Below are positions 1 through 7,437 of a DNA stretch of 64,000 nucleotides, piece by piece. The position numbers were made by a program, and so were the translations under genes. The notes beneath the pieces were generated by a model. That model saw only the letters and a list, made by a program, of their open reading frames with translations. It made no database searches and was not told the origin of the DNA. Each line of letters begins with the position of its first letter. Position 1 is the stretch's first letter. Source of the DNA: Allobosea lathyri (GTDB lineage: Bacteria > Pseudomonadota > Alphaproteobacteria > Rhizobiales > Beijerinckiaceae); the NCBI RefSeq assembly GCF_900108245.1, contig NZ_FNUY01000017.1, positions 18,501-82,500 of the forward strand, read 5' to 3'.

Positions 1-351
1 GAGAAGTGGAACAGCCTGCCGCCGATCTACCAGAAGGTGCTGAGGACCTGCGCCATGGCTGCCGGCCATGACATGCAAGCGAAGTACGACGTCCTGAACC
101 CCGCCGCGCTAAAGCGGCTCGTCGCCGGCGGCGCGCAGCTTCGCCCGTTGCCCAACGACATCCTCAAATCCAGCTACAAGATCACCAAGGATCTTTACGC
201 GGAGATGTCGGCCGCCAATCCCAACTTCAAGAAGATCTACGACCACCTCTGGGCGTTCCAGCAGGACAGCCTGCGTTATTGGCAAATTTCCGATTTCTCG
301 TTCGACTACATGGCGGTGACCGCTCTGCAGCAGCGCTGGGCGGACGGCTGA
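1..351 (+). CDS. TRAP transporter solute-binding protein, DctP/TakP type (C-terminal fragment)
   Basis: The reading frame is open from base 1 and ends with TGA at 349-351, so only the last 116 residues are in the window. The segment has the pattern of the C-terminal lobe of the TakP/mannitol-chloroaromatic branch of TRAP binding proteins: a YDxxNPAALKRLVxxGxQLRPL-like stretch (about residues 26-46 of the fragment) followed by a long helix region with NPNFKKIYDHLWAF. Family role: periplasmic capture of a 2-oxo or organic acid for a DctQM sodium-coupled permease. The permease genes are not in the window; nothing downstream belongs to it. The match is by eye only and the substrate cannot be told. 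Confidence 0.8.
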   Translation, partial: EKWNSLPPIYQKVLRTCAMAAGHDMQAKYDVLNPAALKRLVAGGAQLRPLPNDILKSSYKITKDLYAEMSAANPNFKKIYDHLWAFQQDSLRYWQISDFSFDYMAVTALQQRWADG

Positions 352-1393
352 CGCTGTCCTGCGCGGACGATCATCAGGCGCCCGCCTGTTGATCGTGATC
401 ATCGATGGCGATCTCAGGTCTGGAGCGGATTTGAGAATAGTGCCCAGCCGTGAAACTCGCCCACGATGCGTTGATCGGCGACAGAGCTCAGCCCGTGTCC
501 GGCCCGGGCTCAATGCTACCTCGCGCCAACAGCAGACACTGAGCAGTGGTCGCATAGCGGCCATTGCGAAGCGTCGGTGCTGAGAGCCAAACCCGGAACG
601 GTGCGCCTATTAGAAGCTGACCCTGAGTTGGGCTGTAGCGCCGACGCGGCGGGTGTTGGCCGATAGTTCCGAATCGACCCGCATGCTGAGGCTGACGCCT
701 TGGCTCACCCTGATGTCGGCGCCTGCCGCCAGCAGGGCTGCATTGCGGCCGGGCTTCGCGCCGCCGGCCGTGAAACTCGCGCCGGGCAGGCCGTTGAGCG
801 AGGCGGTGAGGTCCGCGTCGCAAGGCACGCGTCCACTCGCGCGAAGCTGAATGACCGGTGACGGCCGGAACGACGCCGGAAAGACAGGGAATCCGGGTCG
901 ATACAGCCGCGAAATAACGTTGTGCCAAGAGAGGATGGTTGGAGGTGCGCGTTGGCCCCCGGCCGTTAAAGCCCATGCTCAGTTGAATCGCTGGAAAGCG
1001 GACAACCCAGGCCGGCGAGCAGAGCGATAGTTGTGTAGTCCTCTCACACTGCTGCCGATCCGAGGAACAAGCGACCCTTGCCTGACATCATGGGCATTTC
1101 CTCCTTGGAGGGGCCGTGAATTTTACGGACGATTGCTCGGGTTAGGGGAGGCCCGAAACCTGAAGTTCAACTTCAGCCGCGGCACTATCAAATGTTAAGC
1201 TTTGCGAGGCGGCTTTGCTTCCTTCCCAGCGCGGAACGCCACTCACGGCGCTTTGCCTGGTTCAATCGAGACTGTCGCTTTGCGTTCCGTGCAACCCGCT
1301 CATGAAGCTTGACAGTTACCTCGACTAAAAAACTTAAATAATTCAGTAAGTTAAATCGATATCCGCAGGCGAAGGAAGCCGCATTTTTTTGCT
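352..1393. other. Long gene-poor stretch with decayed remnants
   Basis: About 1 kb with no intact gene that I can support. On the minus strand, 610-870 matches the end of an autotransporter barrel (separate entry). Further along the same strand a perfect AAGGAGG (1106-1100) precedes ATG at 1097, but that frame stops after 17 codons, so it looks like the orphaned start of a decayed gene, possibly the same outer-membrane gene after internal deletion (inference). The rest shows only short random open frames. Confidence 0.5.
610..870 (-). pseudogene. Remnant of an autotransporter outer-membrane beta-barrel gene
   Basis: The minus-strand frame reads through about 85 codons and ends in LRVSF followed by a stop. 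A final aromatic residue at the end of a beta strand is typical of autotransporter barrels, and the preceding FTAGGAKPGRNAALLAAGAD and SELSANTRRVGATAQL pattern is that of the last two strands of the barrel (PF03797). No upstream frame joins it to a full gene: a complete autotransporter exceeds 2 kb, and here the coding pattern fades above about 870. I infer a gene remnant left by deletion. A start at GTG 828 is possible in principle but would make a barrel fragment without export signal. Confidence 0.5.
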
Positions 1394-1418
1394 GGAACCT
1401 GGGTGGGGGAAACCAGTT
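1394..1418 (+). promoter_or_regulatory. Candidate EcfG (general stress sigma) promoter
   Basis: GGAAC at 1394-1398, a 16-base spacer, then AGTT at 1415-1418. The alphaproteobacterial EcfG consensus is GGAAC-N16/17-CGTT, so there is one mismatch. It lies about 60 bases before the KGG stress-protein start at 1477, and two perfect matches precede the kinase at 3696 and the DUF2934 gene at 5977. Confidence 0.6.
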
Positions 1419-1476
1419 GGACGGACGTGAATGCCTCAGCATTCACGCTTTCGAAAATCCAGATGGAGAATGCATC

Positions 1477-1770
1477 ATGGCTAATCAGTCAGGCCGAGGC
1501 TTTGCGTCCATGGACGACGACAAGCAGCGCGATATCGCTTCCAAGGGAGGTCAGAGCGTTCCCGCCGAAAAGCGGAGTTTCTCGCAGGATCATGAACTGG
1601 CCTCGGAGGCCGGCCGCGAAGGTGGCGAAAGCAGCGGCGGCGGTGACCGCCAGCAAGAAGCGAGCAGCAGTGATCGCGACCAGAAGGGCGGCCAGCGTGG
1701 TGGCTCGGGCAATTTTGCCAACGACCGCGAGCGGGCATCCGAAGCTGGCAAGAAGGGCGGACAAAGCTAG
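1477..1770 (+). CDS. KGG-motif stress-induced protein
   Basis: A 97-residue hydrophilic protein made of repeats of the KGG family (PF10685, Con-10/GsiB-like general stress proteins): IASKGGQS near residue 20, ASEAGREGG near 50, QKGGQRGG near 70 and ASEAGKKGGQS at the C-terminus. Such proteins are probably disordered and build up under desiccation or starvation; no enzyme activity is known. The ATG at 1477 is chosen because GGAG (1464-1467) lies before it and the KGG pattern begins right after; the frame is open further up to 1417 but that part has no family pattern. The upstream EcfG-type promoter fits stress induction. It is followed by a strong hairpin. Confidence 0.85.
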   Translation: MANQSGRGFASMDDDKQRDIASKGGQSVPAEKRSFSQDHELASEAGREGGESSGGGDRQQEASSSDRDQKGGQRGGSGNFANDRERASEAGKKGGQS

Positions 1771-1781
1771 TCCGTCGGCGC

Positions 1782-1810
1782 AAAAAAGGGCGGGCCCTGT
1801 CGGGCCCGCC
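1782..1810. terminator. GC-rich hairpin terminator between the KGG gene and the IS
   Basis: Perfect 9-bp stem GGCGGGCCC (1789-1797) / GGGCCCGCC (1802-1810) with a 4-base loop. The A6 run at 1782-1787 gives a T-tract only for minus-strand transcripts, so it is a classical terminator leftward and may act as a 3' stabilising hairpin for the KGG transcript. Confidence 0.65.
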
Positions 1811-1852
1811 AATTCCACGCAAGCGATGGGGTTGTCATGTGGGGGCAGCCTA

Positions 1853-2684
1853 GGCTCAGGACTCATTGATCAGAGCCAGAAGATGACGGCAGCAGCAATG
1901 GATATGGCTGAGAAGTATGTGTGGGCGCATCGGTCGTAGCGTGTGGCGATGCGTCGCCAGTCCTTGAGCTTTGCGAAGAGGTTTTCGACCTTGTGGCGCT
2001 GGCGATAGAGCGCCTTGTCGTAGGCGTACGGGATTTTCCGACTTCTGCTCGATGGAATGCAGGGTTCGATGCCTTTGGCGGCCAGCGCCTGGCGGAACCC
2101 GGTGCTGTCATAGCCGCGGTCGGCGATGAGGGTTTTGGCTGGCGGCAGGGCAGCGAGCACGAGGCTTGCGCCCTTGTGGTCGCTCATCTGGCCCTCCGAG
2201 AGCAGCATGATGATCGGGCGGCCAGCATCGTCGCAGACCGTGTGGAGCTTGGAGTTCAGCCCGCCCTTGGTGCGCCCGATACGGCGGGGAAGAGCCCCTT
2301 TTTGAGCAGGCTCGCCGCTGTGCGGTGCGCCTTCAGATGCGTCGCGTCGATCATGATGCGCTCAGGCCGGGGTCCTTCGCTGGCAAGCCCGGCGAAGATC
2401 CGGTCGAAGACGCCGAGCCGGCTCCAGCGGATGAAACGATTGTAGAGCGTCTTGTGCGGACCGTAGCCCTTGGGCGCGTCCTTCCACTGCAGGCCGTTGC
2501 GGATCACATAGACGATGCCGCTCACGACGCGCCGGTCATCGACCCGGGGCACACCATGCGACAGAGGGAAATAACCCTCGATCCGAGCCATCTGCCGCTC
2601 GCTCAGCAGAAACAAATCACCCATCACGGTATCCTCCCAGACACCGTGAATCACATCTCAAACCAAATTAATAGGTCCTGAGCC
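1853..2684 (-). mobile_element. IS5-family (IS427-group-like) insertion sequence, complete
   Basis: Imperfect terminal inverted repeats: left end GGCTCAGGACTCATT from 1853, right end read inward GGCTCAGGACCTATT from 2684. Both ends are flanked by TA (1851-1852 and 2685-2686), within CTAG on each side, which fits the 2-4 bp target duplications of this group. The 832-bp length is normal. The transposase runs leftward in two overlapping frames. The element lies between the KGG gene terminator and a small hypothetical gene. Confidence 0.85.
1870..2624 (-). CDS. IS5-family transposase in two frames (probable programmed -1 frameshift)
   Basis: The first frame starts at ATG 2624 (MGDLFLLSERQMARIEGYFP) and runs to 2256; it holds the DUF4096-like N-terminus and the first catalytic Asp in MIDATHLKAHRTA. 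The second frame runs to 1870 and holds the second Asp in LIADRGYDS and the Glu in RHKVENLFAKLKDWRR, completing the DDE triad of DDE_Tnp_1. The frames overlap around an A5G4 run (2303-2295 on the minus strand); a -1 slip there gives a continuous protein passing through RRIGRTKGGLNSKLHTVCDD. IS427-group elements commonly make their transposase this way, so I read it as functional rather than broken. The second frame alone from ATG 2208 would lack the first Asp. Confidence 0.8.
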
Positions 2685-2738
2685 TAGTCGATAGAGACAA
2701 CTGTCGGTGGATTCAGGCTCCCGCAACCAAAATCAACG

Positions 2739-2769
2739 AAAACCCCGCTTCACATCGAAGCGGGGTTTT
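2739..2769. terminator. Bidirectional rho-independent terminator
   Basis: Stem AAAACCCCGCTT (2739-2750) / AAGCGGGGTTTT (2758-2769), perfect over 12 bp with a 7-base loop. The A and T ends make it work in both directions. It lies just past the stop of the minus-strand gene ending at 2811. Confidence 0.85.
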
Positions 2770-2810
2770 CGCGTTCAGATCCCAAATGGCCATAGGCCTC
2801 TGTCTGGACG

Positions 2811-3050
2811 TTAAAGGGCTGGCTGTGGTTCCCAAGGGCCGCCCCGATGTGTCGCCGCCGCAAGCACTATAGCGCTGGTGCCCTTGTGAATGCCGGGATT
2901 CGTGACGATCCGTTCCCTTCGTCCGTCCGGCCAGATTCGGACGACGCTGCCGTCCTCGCTCAAGATGTAGGCCGACAGACCGGCGTTTCTGGCGCGCTCG
3001 GCCTCGCGGCGATGGAATTGCTCCAGCTTCTCTTCATATGGACAGATCAT
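2811..3050 (-). CDS. Small hypothetical protein
   Basis: 79 residues, charged N-terminus (MICPYEEKLEQFHRREAERA), then a short segment AYILSEDGSVVRIWPDGRRE that looks like a beta hairpin. No signal peptide or membrane segment. I do not recognise the family. The ATG at 3050 is chosen because GGAGAG lies about 8 bases before it; the frame is open further upstream to 3290 but with arginine-rich, shadow-like composition. A strong terminator follows 40 bases past the stop, which supports a real transcription unit. Confidence 0.5.
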   Translation of the reverse strand: MICPYEEKLEQFHRREAERARNAGLSAYILSEDGSVVRIWPDGRRERIVTNPGIHKGTSAIVLAAATHRGGPWEPQPAL

Positions 3051-3349
3051 CTTGGCTCTCCGAGCTTGATCAGCTCGTGCGGCATATCCGTTCCGCTGCG
3101 GAAAAAGTGTGAGGTAGCTCACATCGAGCAAACGCCAATAAGCGTGCCCAAGCGCTGCTGATTTCCGATAGCCTACCCGAGCTGAGCGGAAACGCCTTCG
3201 CCGAATCGTCAGACGTTCGCGCCACAAGCTTGAAAAACGCATAACCGCCTTAGCCCAAAGTCTATAGCTGATCGCCGTCGGCGGCCCCACCTAGAGCATG
3301 TCATTCGCGACGGGATGTAGCGGCGGATCAGCCGATAGGAGGTGGCACA
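3051..3349. other. Intergenic region, no gene seen
   Basis: About 300 bases between the leftward small protein (start 3050) and the rightward GTG frame (start 3350). It must hold divergent promoters, but I see no clear -35/-10 pair or palindrome. Open frames here are short or overlap the small gene antisense. Confidence 0.4.
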
Positions 3350-3556
3350 GTGGCTAAGCGGAACACCGGCTCCGTTCGGAGGCGAAACAAGCTGCAGGCT
3401 GTGAGAGCGGAGTGGCGCAAGGCTGTTGCAGCCTGGTCGGTCAATCCAACGTTCTGGCAAAGGGAGTGGGGGCCTCCCCCTGACGATCCGCACTGCCTCT
3501 GCCCGCAGGATATCCTGGCTGAACCGCGGCCAAGTCATCCGGCTATTGCGGCTTGA
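3350..3556 (+). CDS. Possible small basic protein
   Basis: 68 codons from GTG 3350, with a strong Shine-Dalgarno TAGGAGGT (3336-3343) 6-7 bases before it. The product is rich in Arg and Trp (two REW/AEW tryptophans, two near the middle) and basic at the N-terminus (MAKRNTGSVRRRNK). I do not recognise it. The ribosome site is the main support; composition is not distinctive and the frame could be chance. It precedes the hybrid kinase by 140 bases, but that gene has its own EcfG promoter. Confidence 0.35.
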   Translation: MAKRNTGSVRRRNKLQAVRAEWRKAVAAWSVNPTFWQREWGPPPDDPHCLCPQDILAEPRPSHPAIAA

Positions 3557-3645
3557 GCGGAGCTTCTGTTGCGCTGCTAGCCCCTATGAAAAATCTCCGC
3601 GAGACCGGCTTTTCGGGTCGGGCCGCGCGGCGAGCCTAATGCCTT

Positions 3646-3670
3646 GGAACGGGATATTCTTTCGCGCGTT
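3646..3670 (+). promoter_or_regulatory. EcfG (general stress sigma) promoter, perfect match
   Basis: GGAAC (3646-3650), exactly 16 bases, CGTT (3667-3670). This equals the EcfG consensus. It ends 25 bases before the kinase start at 3696, so the transcript would have a very short leader. Confidence 0.75.
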
Positions 3671-3695
3671 ATGACATGCGGCATCGGCCGGCGCA

Positions 3696-5630
3696 GTGGG
3701 AATGTCCGTGAATATGGCTTTTGATCTTAACCTGGCAGACGATCGATATCGGCTGCTCGTCGACGCAGTGACCGACTATGCGATCTATATGCTGGACGCG
3801 ACGGGATTGGTCTCAAGCTGGAATCCTGGCGCTCGTCGTTTCAAGGGCTATCAAGATCACGAAATTATCGGCGAGCATTTCTCGCGCTTCTACACCGCTG
3901 AGGATCAGGCAGCCGGACTGCCGTCCCGCGCGCTCGCAATCGCTCTGAAGGATGGCCGTTTCGAGAACGAGGGATGGCGGGTCCGCAAGGATGGTTCGCG
4001 ATTCTGGGCCCACGTCATCATTGATCCCATCATCCATCCGACGAGCGGCCGCACCTTAGGCTATGCGAAAATCACGCGGGATCTGACGGAACGGCGAGAG
4101 CAGGAAATAGCCCTGCGGCGGAGCGAGCAGTCGTTTCGGCTGCTGGTTCAAGGGGTCACGGACTACGCGATCTACATGCTCGACGAGCACGGCACGGTCA
4201 GCAACTGGAATGCCGGAGCCGAGCGGATCAAGGGCTATCGGCCAGAGGAAATCGTGGGTCGCCATTTCTCGGTTTTCTATACTCCAGAGGAACGAGCTCG
4301 TGGCGAATGCGAACGGGCGCTGGCGATTGCGAGATCCGAAGGTAGTTTCCAGACGGAAGGGTGGCGCGTTCGCAAGAGCGGCGAGCGCTTCTGGGCGAGC
4401 GTGGTGATTGATCCGATCCATGATGAGCAGGGCGCCATCATCGGCTTCGCCAAGATCACTCGCGACATGAGCGAGAGGCGCAAGGCGGAGGACGAACTCC
4501 TATCTGCGAGGGAGGCTCTCTACCAATCCCAGAAGATGGAATCGCTGGGGCAGCTTACGGGTGGAATAGCCCATGATTTCAATAATCTGCTCAACGCTGT
4601 GGTCGGAAGCCTGGAGTTGCTCCGCAAGCAGGAGAAAAACGAACGACAGCTTGGTCTGATCGACAATGCTCTGGCGGGTGCGACACGCGGGATCACGCTG
4701 ACGCAACGCATGCTCGCCTTCGCCCGTAAGCAGGAGCTGAAGGTTCGTCCCGTCGATATCTACGAGTTGGTGGGCGGGATGACGGACTTGCTGAGCCGTT
4801 CGCTCGGCCCGTCGATCGAGCTCGAGACGCTGTTTCCCGTCGGCCTCATGCCGGCATTCGCCGACGCCGGACAGATTGAGCTGGCCATCCTGAATCTTGC
4901 CGTCAATGCGCGCGATGCCATGCCCTCCGGGGGGAAAATTACGATCTCCGCAAAGAACGAACTTGTCCCGGACCGAACACAGTCGCGGTTGGTCCCTGGC
5001 AGGTATATCCGCATTGCCGTGGCCGACACCGGCGAAGGCATGGATGCCGAAACGCTGGCAAAGGCGTCCGAGCCCTTTTTCACGACAAAAGGAGTCGGGA
5101 AAGGAACTGGCCTCGGGCTTTCGATGGTATCGGGCACAGCTCAGCAACTGGGCGGACGTCTCGAACTGCAAAGCGAGCCCGGCAAGGGCACCACTGCCAT
5201 CCTGTGGCTGCCAGTTTCCGAGCCAGCGGCAACTCCCGTGGAAGTCGAAGAGGCTCGCATTACAACACGCGTGCCGACAACCTCGCTCTCAATTCTGGCG
5301 GTTGACGATGACGCACTGATCCTGATGAACACGGTGGCCCTGCTCGAAGACCTCGGACATATCGTCGTCGAGGCCAGCTCGGGCCGCGAAGCCCTTCAGA
5401 GACTCGAGGGGCAGGCGTTCGATCTCATAATCACCGATCATGCCATGCCACAGATGACGGGTGGACAGCTGATAGCCGAGGTGTCCAAGCGGTGGCCTGG
5501 AATGCCGATCATTCTGGCAACTGGATATGCTGACCTGCCGGGTGGACTTCCGTCCGGAGTGACACGCATCGCCAAGCCGTTCTGGCAATCGGATCTGCAA
5601 AAGGGCATCGCAGAGGCGACCGGCGCCTGA
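3696..5630 (+). CDS. PAS-PAS hybrid sensor histidine kinase with receiver domain
   Basis: A 644-residue soluble sensor kinase without membrane segments. Counting from GTG 3696: two tandem PAS domains (about 15-135 and 143-265), nearly repeats of each other (each has YAIYMLD, W N xGAxRxKGY, GRHF/GEHFSxFYT and WRVRKxGxRFWA); a HisKA domain with the phosphorylated His293 in GGIAHDFNN; an ATPase domain with N-box NLAVNARDAMP, G-box DTGEGM and FFTTKGVGKGTGLGL; and a C-terminal receiver with Asp581 in LIITDHAMP and the conserved Lys in RIAKPFW. Hybrid kinases of this make often sense light, redox or small ligands through PAS; the cofactor is unknown. A perfect EcfG promoter precedes it, so the stress response controls its level. 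ATG 3702 or 3714 are alternative starts. Confidence 0.93.
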   Translation: MGMSVNMAFDLNLADDRYRLLVDAVTDYAIYMLDATGLVSSWNPGARRFKGYQDHEIIGEHFSRFYTAEDQAAGLPSRALAIALKDGRFENEGWRVRKDGSRFWAHVIIDPIIHPTSGRTLGYAKITRDLTERREQEIALRRSEQSFRLLVQGVTDYAIYMLDEHGTVSNWNAGAERIKGYRPEEIVGRHFSVFYTPEERARGECERALAIARSEGSFQTEGWRVRKSGERFWASVVIDPIHDEQGAIIGFAKITRDMSERRKAEDELLSAREALYQSQKMESLGQLTGGIAHDFNNLLNAVVGSLELLRKQEKNERQLGLIDNALAGATRGITLTQRMLAFARKQELKVRPVDIYELVGGMTDLLSRSLGPSIELETLFPVGLMPAFADAGQIELAILNLAVNARDAMPSGGKITISAKNELVPDRTQSRLVPGRYIRIAVADTGEGMDAETLAKASEPFFTTKGVGKGTGLGLSMVSGTAQQLGGRLELQSEPGKGTTAILWLPVSEPAATPVEVEEARITTRVPTTSLSILAVDDDALILMNTVALLEDLGHIVVEASSGREALQRLEGQAFDLIITDHAMPQMTGGQLIAEVSKRWPGMPIILATGYADLPGGLPSGVTRIAKPFWQSDLQKGIAEATGA

Positions 5631-5755
5631 ACACGGCACGGACCAACCGCTCTTGGCTGGACACCCGGCTCGGCGGGACAATCAGCAACTCGGCAGATGG
5701 CTCTGCGCTTGACGCAGATCTCGTTGCTGACCGAGTTTGAAATGCCGCCAGACGT

Positions 5756-5977
5756 TCAGTGGCTGCTATGTGGCTCGCTGGCGGTCGTCGCGCGGGGCCG
5801 GCTGCTCGGTGCGGCCGTCTCGTCCGGGCTTTGGTCCGCGTCGCTGTTGCGAAAGGCCCAGATCACTTTTGCCGCCTCCCAATGCTCCCGGTCGCGGCCA
5901 TCCGGCTGCCCCTGCTCCATCCACAAGGCGTAGGCTATTTTTCGGATTTCACGCTGAGCGGTGTCCTTGCTGGCCAT
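5756..5977 (-). CDS. DUF2934 domain protein
   Basis: 73 residues. The core IRKIAYALWMEQGQPDGRD plus EHWEAAKVIW (about residues 11-41) is the DUF2934 pattern (PF11154), a small domain frequent in alphaproteobacteria and often in stress-induced genes; its function is unknown. The rest is a Pro/Ser-rich tail. ATG 5977 has GGGAG a few bases upstream, and a perfect EcfG promoter sits at 6035-6011. It converges on the hybrid kinase gene, 125 bases apart. I infer a role in the general stress response from the promoter only. Confidence 0.85.
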   Translation of the reverse strand: MASKDTAQREIRKIAYALWMEQGQPDGRDREHWEAAKVIWAFRNSDADQSPDETAAPSSRPRATTASEPHSSH

Positions 5978-6010
5978 GTCAGGCTCCCATTTCCAATCAC
6001 AACCCCATGA

Positions 6011-6035
6011 AACGCATGTGCCCCGACAGCGTTCC
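6011..6035 (-). promoter_or_regulatory. EcfG (general stress sigma) promoter, perfect match
   Basis: On the minus strand GGAAC (6035-6031), 16 bases, CGTT (6014-6011). It lies 33 bases before the DUF2934 start at 5977. Confidence 0.75.
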
Positions 6036-6248
6036 CGGGCTGCGTCAATTGGGCGCCCGGCCGAGACTGGCAGTGATCTGCGCGAACCCGATCAATCGGG
6101 AGCCTGGCTCATTCTATCGGGGCGAGTGCCAGTCGCTCAATCCGTCGACGGATCGGCAGCTGCAGCGGAGCTACGCGCTTGGAGTGCCGACCGGCAATTG
6201 ATCCGAACAGCTCGGTCATCGCCCTGGAGACGCGCCCGGCGAGAGGGG

Positions 6249-6270
6249 TAACAGCGCGTCCGCGCTGTTA
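6249..6270. terminator. Perfect hairpin at the end of the serine hydrolase gene
   Basis: TAACAGCGCG (6249-6258) / CGCGCTGTTA (6261-6270) with a 2-base gap; the arm contains the stop codon of the hydrolase gene. No T-tract follows in either direction, so it may be a factor-assisted terminator or a 3' stabilising stem. Confidence 0.45.
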
Positions 6271-7398
6271 CAGCGCCCTCGCGAGGGCAGCGAAGAAGGC
6301 GTCGTCGTTGATCTCGAGGCGGCGCGTATGCGATGGTTTCGAGCGTGCGCTGAGGACGACCACGACGAGTCGCTTGTGCGGGTTGATGTGGATGAACTGA
6401 CCGTAGATGCCCTCGGCCTGGAAGGTGCCCTCCAACGCCGGGTCTGCGAGGACGGGAATCCACCACATGTAACCATAGGGGATACGCTCGCTGCCGATAT
6501 GGTAGGCCGAGCCCGCTTCCGCGGTCCAGCCATCGGGCAGGAGTTTGTCGCCGCCGATGCGGCCTTCATCCAGGACGAACTGTCCGAAGCGGGCATAGTC
6601 GCGCAGGCGGGCGTTGAAGCCGCTCCCCGAAACCGTCATTCCGTCCGGGCATTCCGACCACCAGGAGGCGTCAGCCTCCGTGCCGAGGCGAGACCAGATT
6701 CGGGAGAGGTAATCGGCCAGATTGGTGCCGGTTGCGCCCTCCATCACGGCGCTGACCAGATAGGAATCGCCGGTATTGTACTTCCATGATCCGCCAGGCG
6801 GCGTTTCGGCAGGCAGCGAGTTCATATGCCTGAGGATTCCGCCTTTTTCCCAACGGCTCTGGATCGCCATGAGCTGGCGGCGGTCGGATGTCGGATCGCC
6901 GTAATCCTCGCTCCAGCGCACGCCGGAGGCCATGCGCAGCAGTTGCCGCACGCTGACCTTGGAGTAGATGCCGCCGATATCCGCGTAGCGTGATACGGGG
7001 TCGTCGAGGCTCTCGATCAACCCTTCCTTCAGCGCCATGCCGACCAGCGTCGCGGTAATCGATTTGGCGAGCGAACAGGATTTCCAGATCGTCTCCGGCC
7101 GAGTGCCCAGGGCGTGGACTTCCTCGACCACCTCGCCATCCCTCAGGATGAGAAGGCCCGCGACGCGGTTCACCGAGAGGTAGTCGTGGAAATCGAAGGT
7201 GCGGCCGTGATCGGCGATCTCCAGCCGCGGCAAGACGACGGGAGAGCGCCGCAGCGGTGTCACCTGTGATCCGCCGGGCACGGTACGCGCGGGGAACCAG
7301 CCGGTATCACTGGACATCACCGTGACGAGTTCGTCGGGCAGCATCGTGCCGTCATAGTAGCGTTCGACCTGCTTGCGGGCGGCCGGGCTCATGCTCAT
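6268..7398 (-). CDS. Serine hydrolase of the beta-lactamase / 6-aminohexanoate-dimer hydrolase family
   Basis: 376 residues, class C beta-lactamase fold (PF00144). The nucleophile is Ser109 with Lys112 in CSLAKS; the second motif is Tyr207 in WKYNTGDSY, and the third region is near residues 330-340 (EGIYGQFIHI). No signal peptide, so it is probably cytoplasmic, unlike secreted beta-lactamases. The sequence style is that of NylB-like amidases and esterases. It is the last gene of an operon with RidA, an FAD amine oxidase and an aldehyde dehydrogenase; amide hydrolysis before amine oxidation would make sense but is inference. Start at ATG 7398 has AAGGAG 7 bases before it. Confidence 0.85.
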   Translation of the reverse strand: MSMSPAARKQVERYYDGTMLPDELVTVMSSDTGWFPARTVPGGSQVTPLRRSPVVLPRLEIADHGRTFDFHDYLSVNRVAGLLILRDGEVVEEVHALGTRPETIWKSCSLAKSITATLVGMALKEGLIESLDDPVSRYADIGGIYSKVSVRQLLRMASGVRWSEDYGDPTSDRRQLMAIQSRWEKGGILRHMNSLPAETPPGGSWKYNTGDSYLVSAVMEGATGTNLADYLSRIWSRLGTEADASWWSECPDGMTVSGSGFNARLRDYARFGQFVLDEGRIGGDKLLPDGWTAEAGSAYHIGSERIPYGYMWWIPVLADPALEGTFQAEGIYGQFIHINPHKRLVVVVLSARSKPSHTRRLEINDDAFFAALARAL

Positions 7399-7437
7399 CG
7401 TAGGGGCTCCTTGGGAAGCGCAGGGCGTCGAGGATAT

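Noticed and set aside
1870..2654. IS transposase as a disrupted pseudogene
   Set aside because: The two frames overlap at an A5G4 slip run and together keep all three catalytic acidic residues, as in IS5-family elements that use programmed frameshifting.
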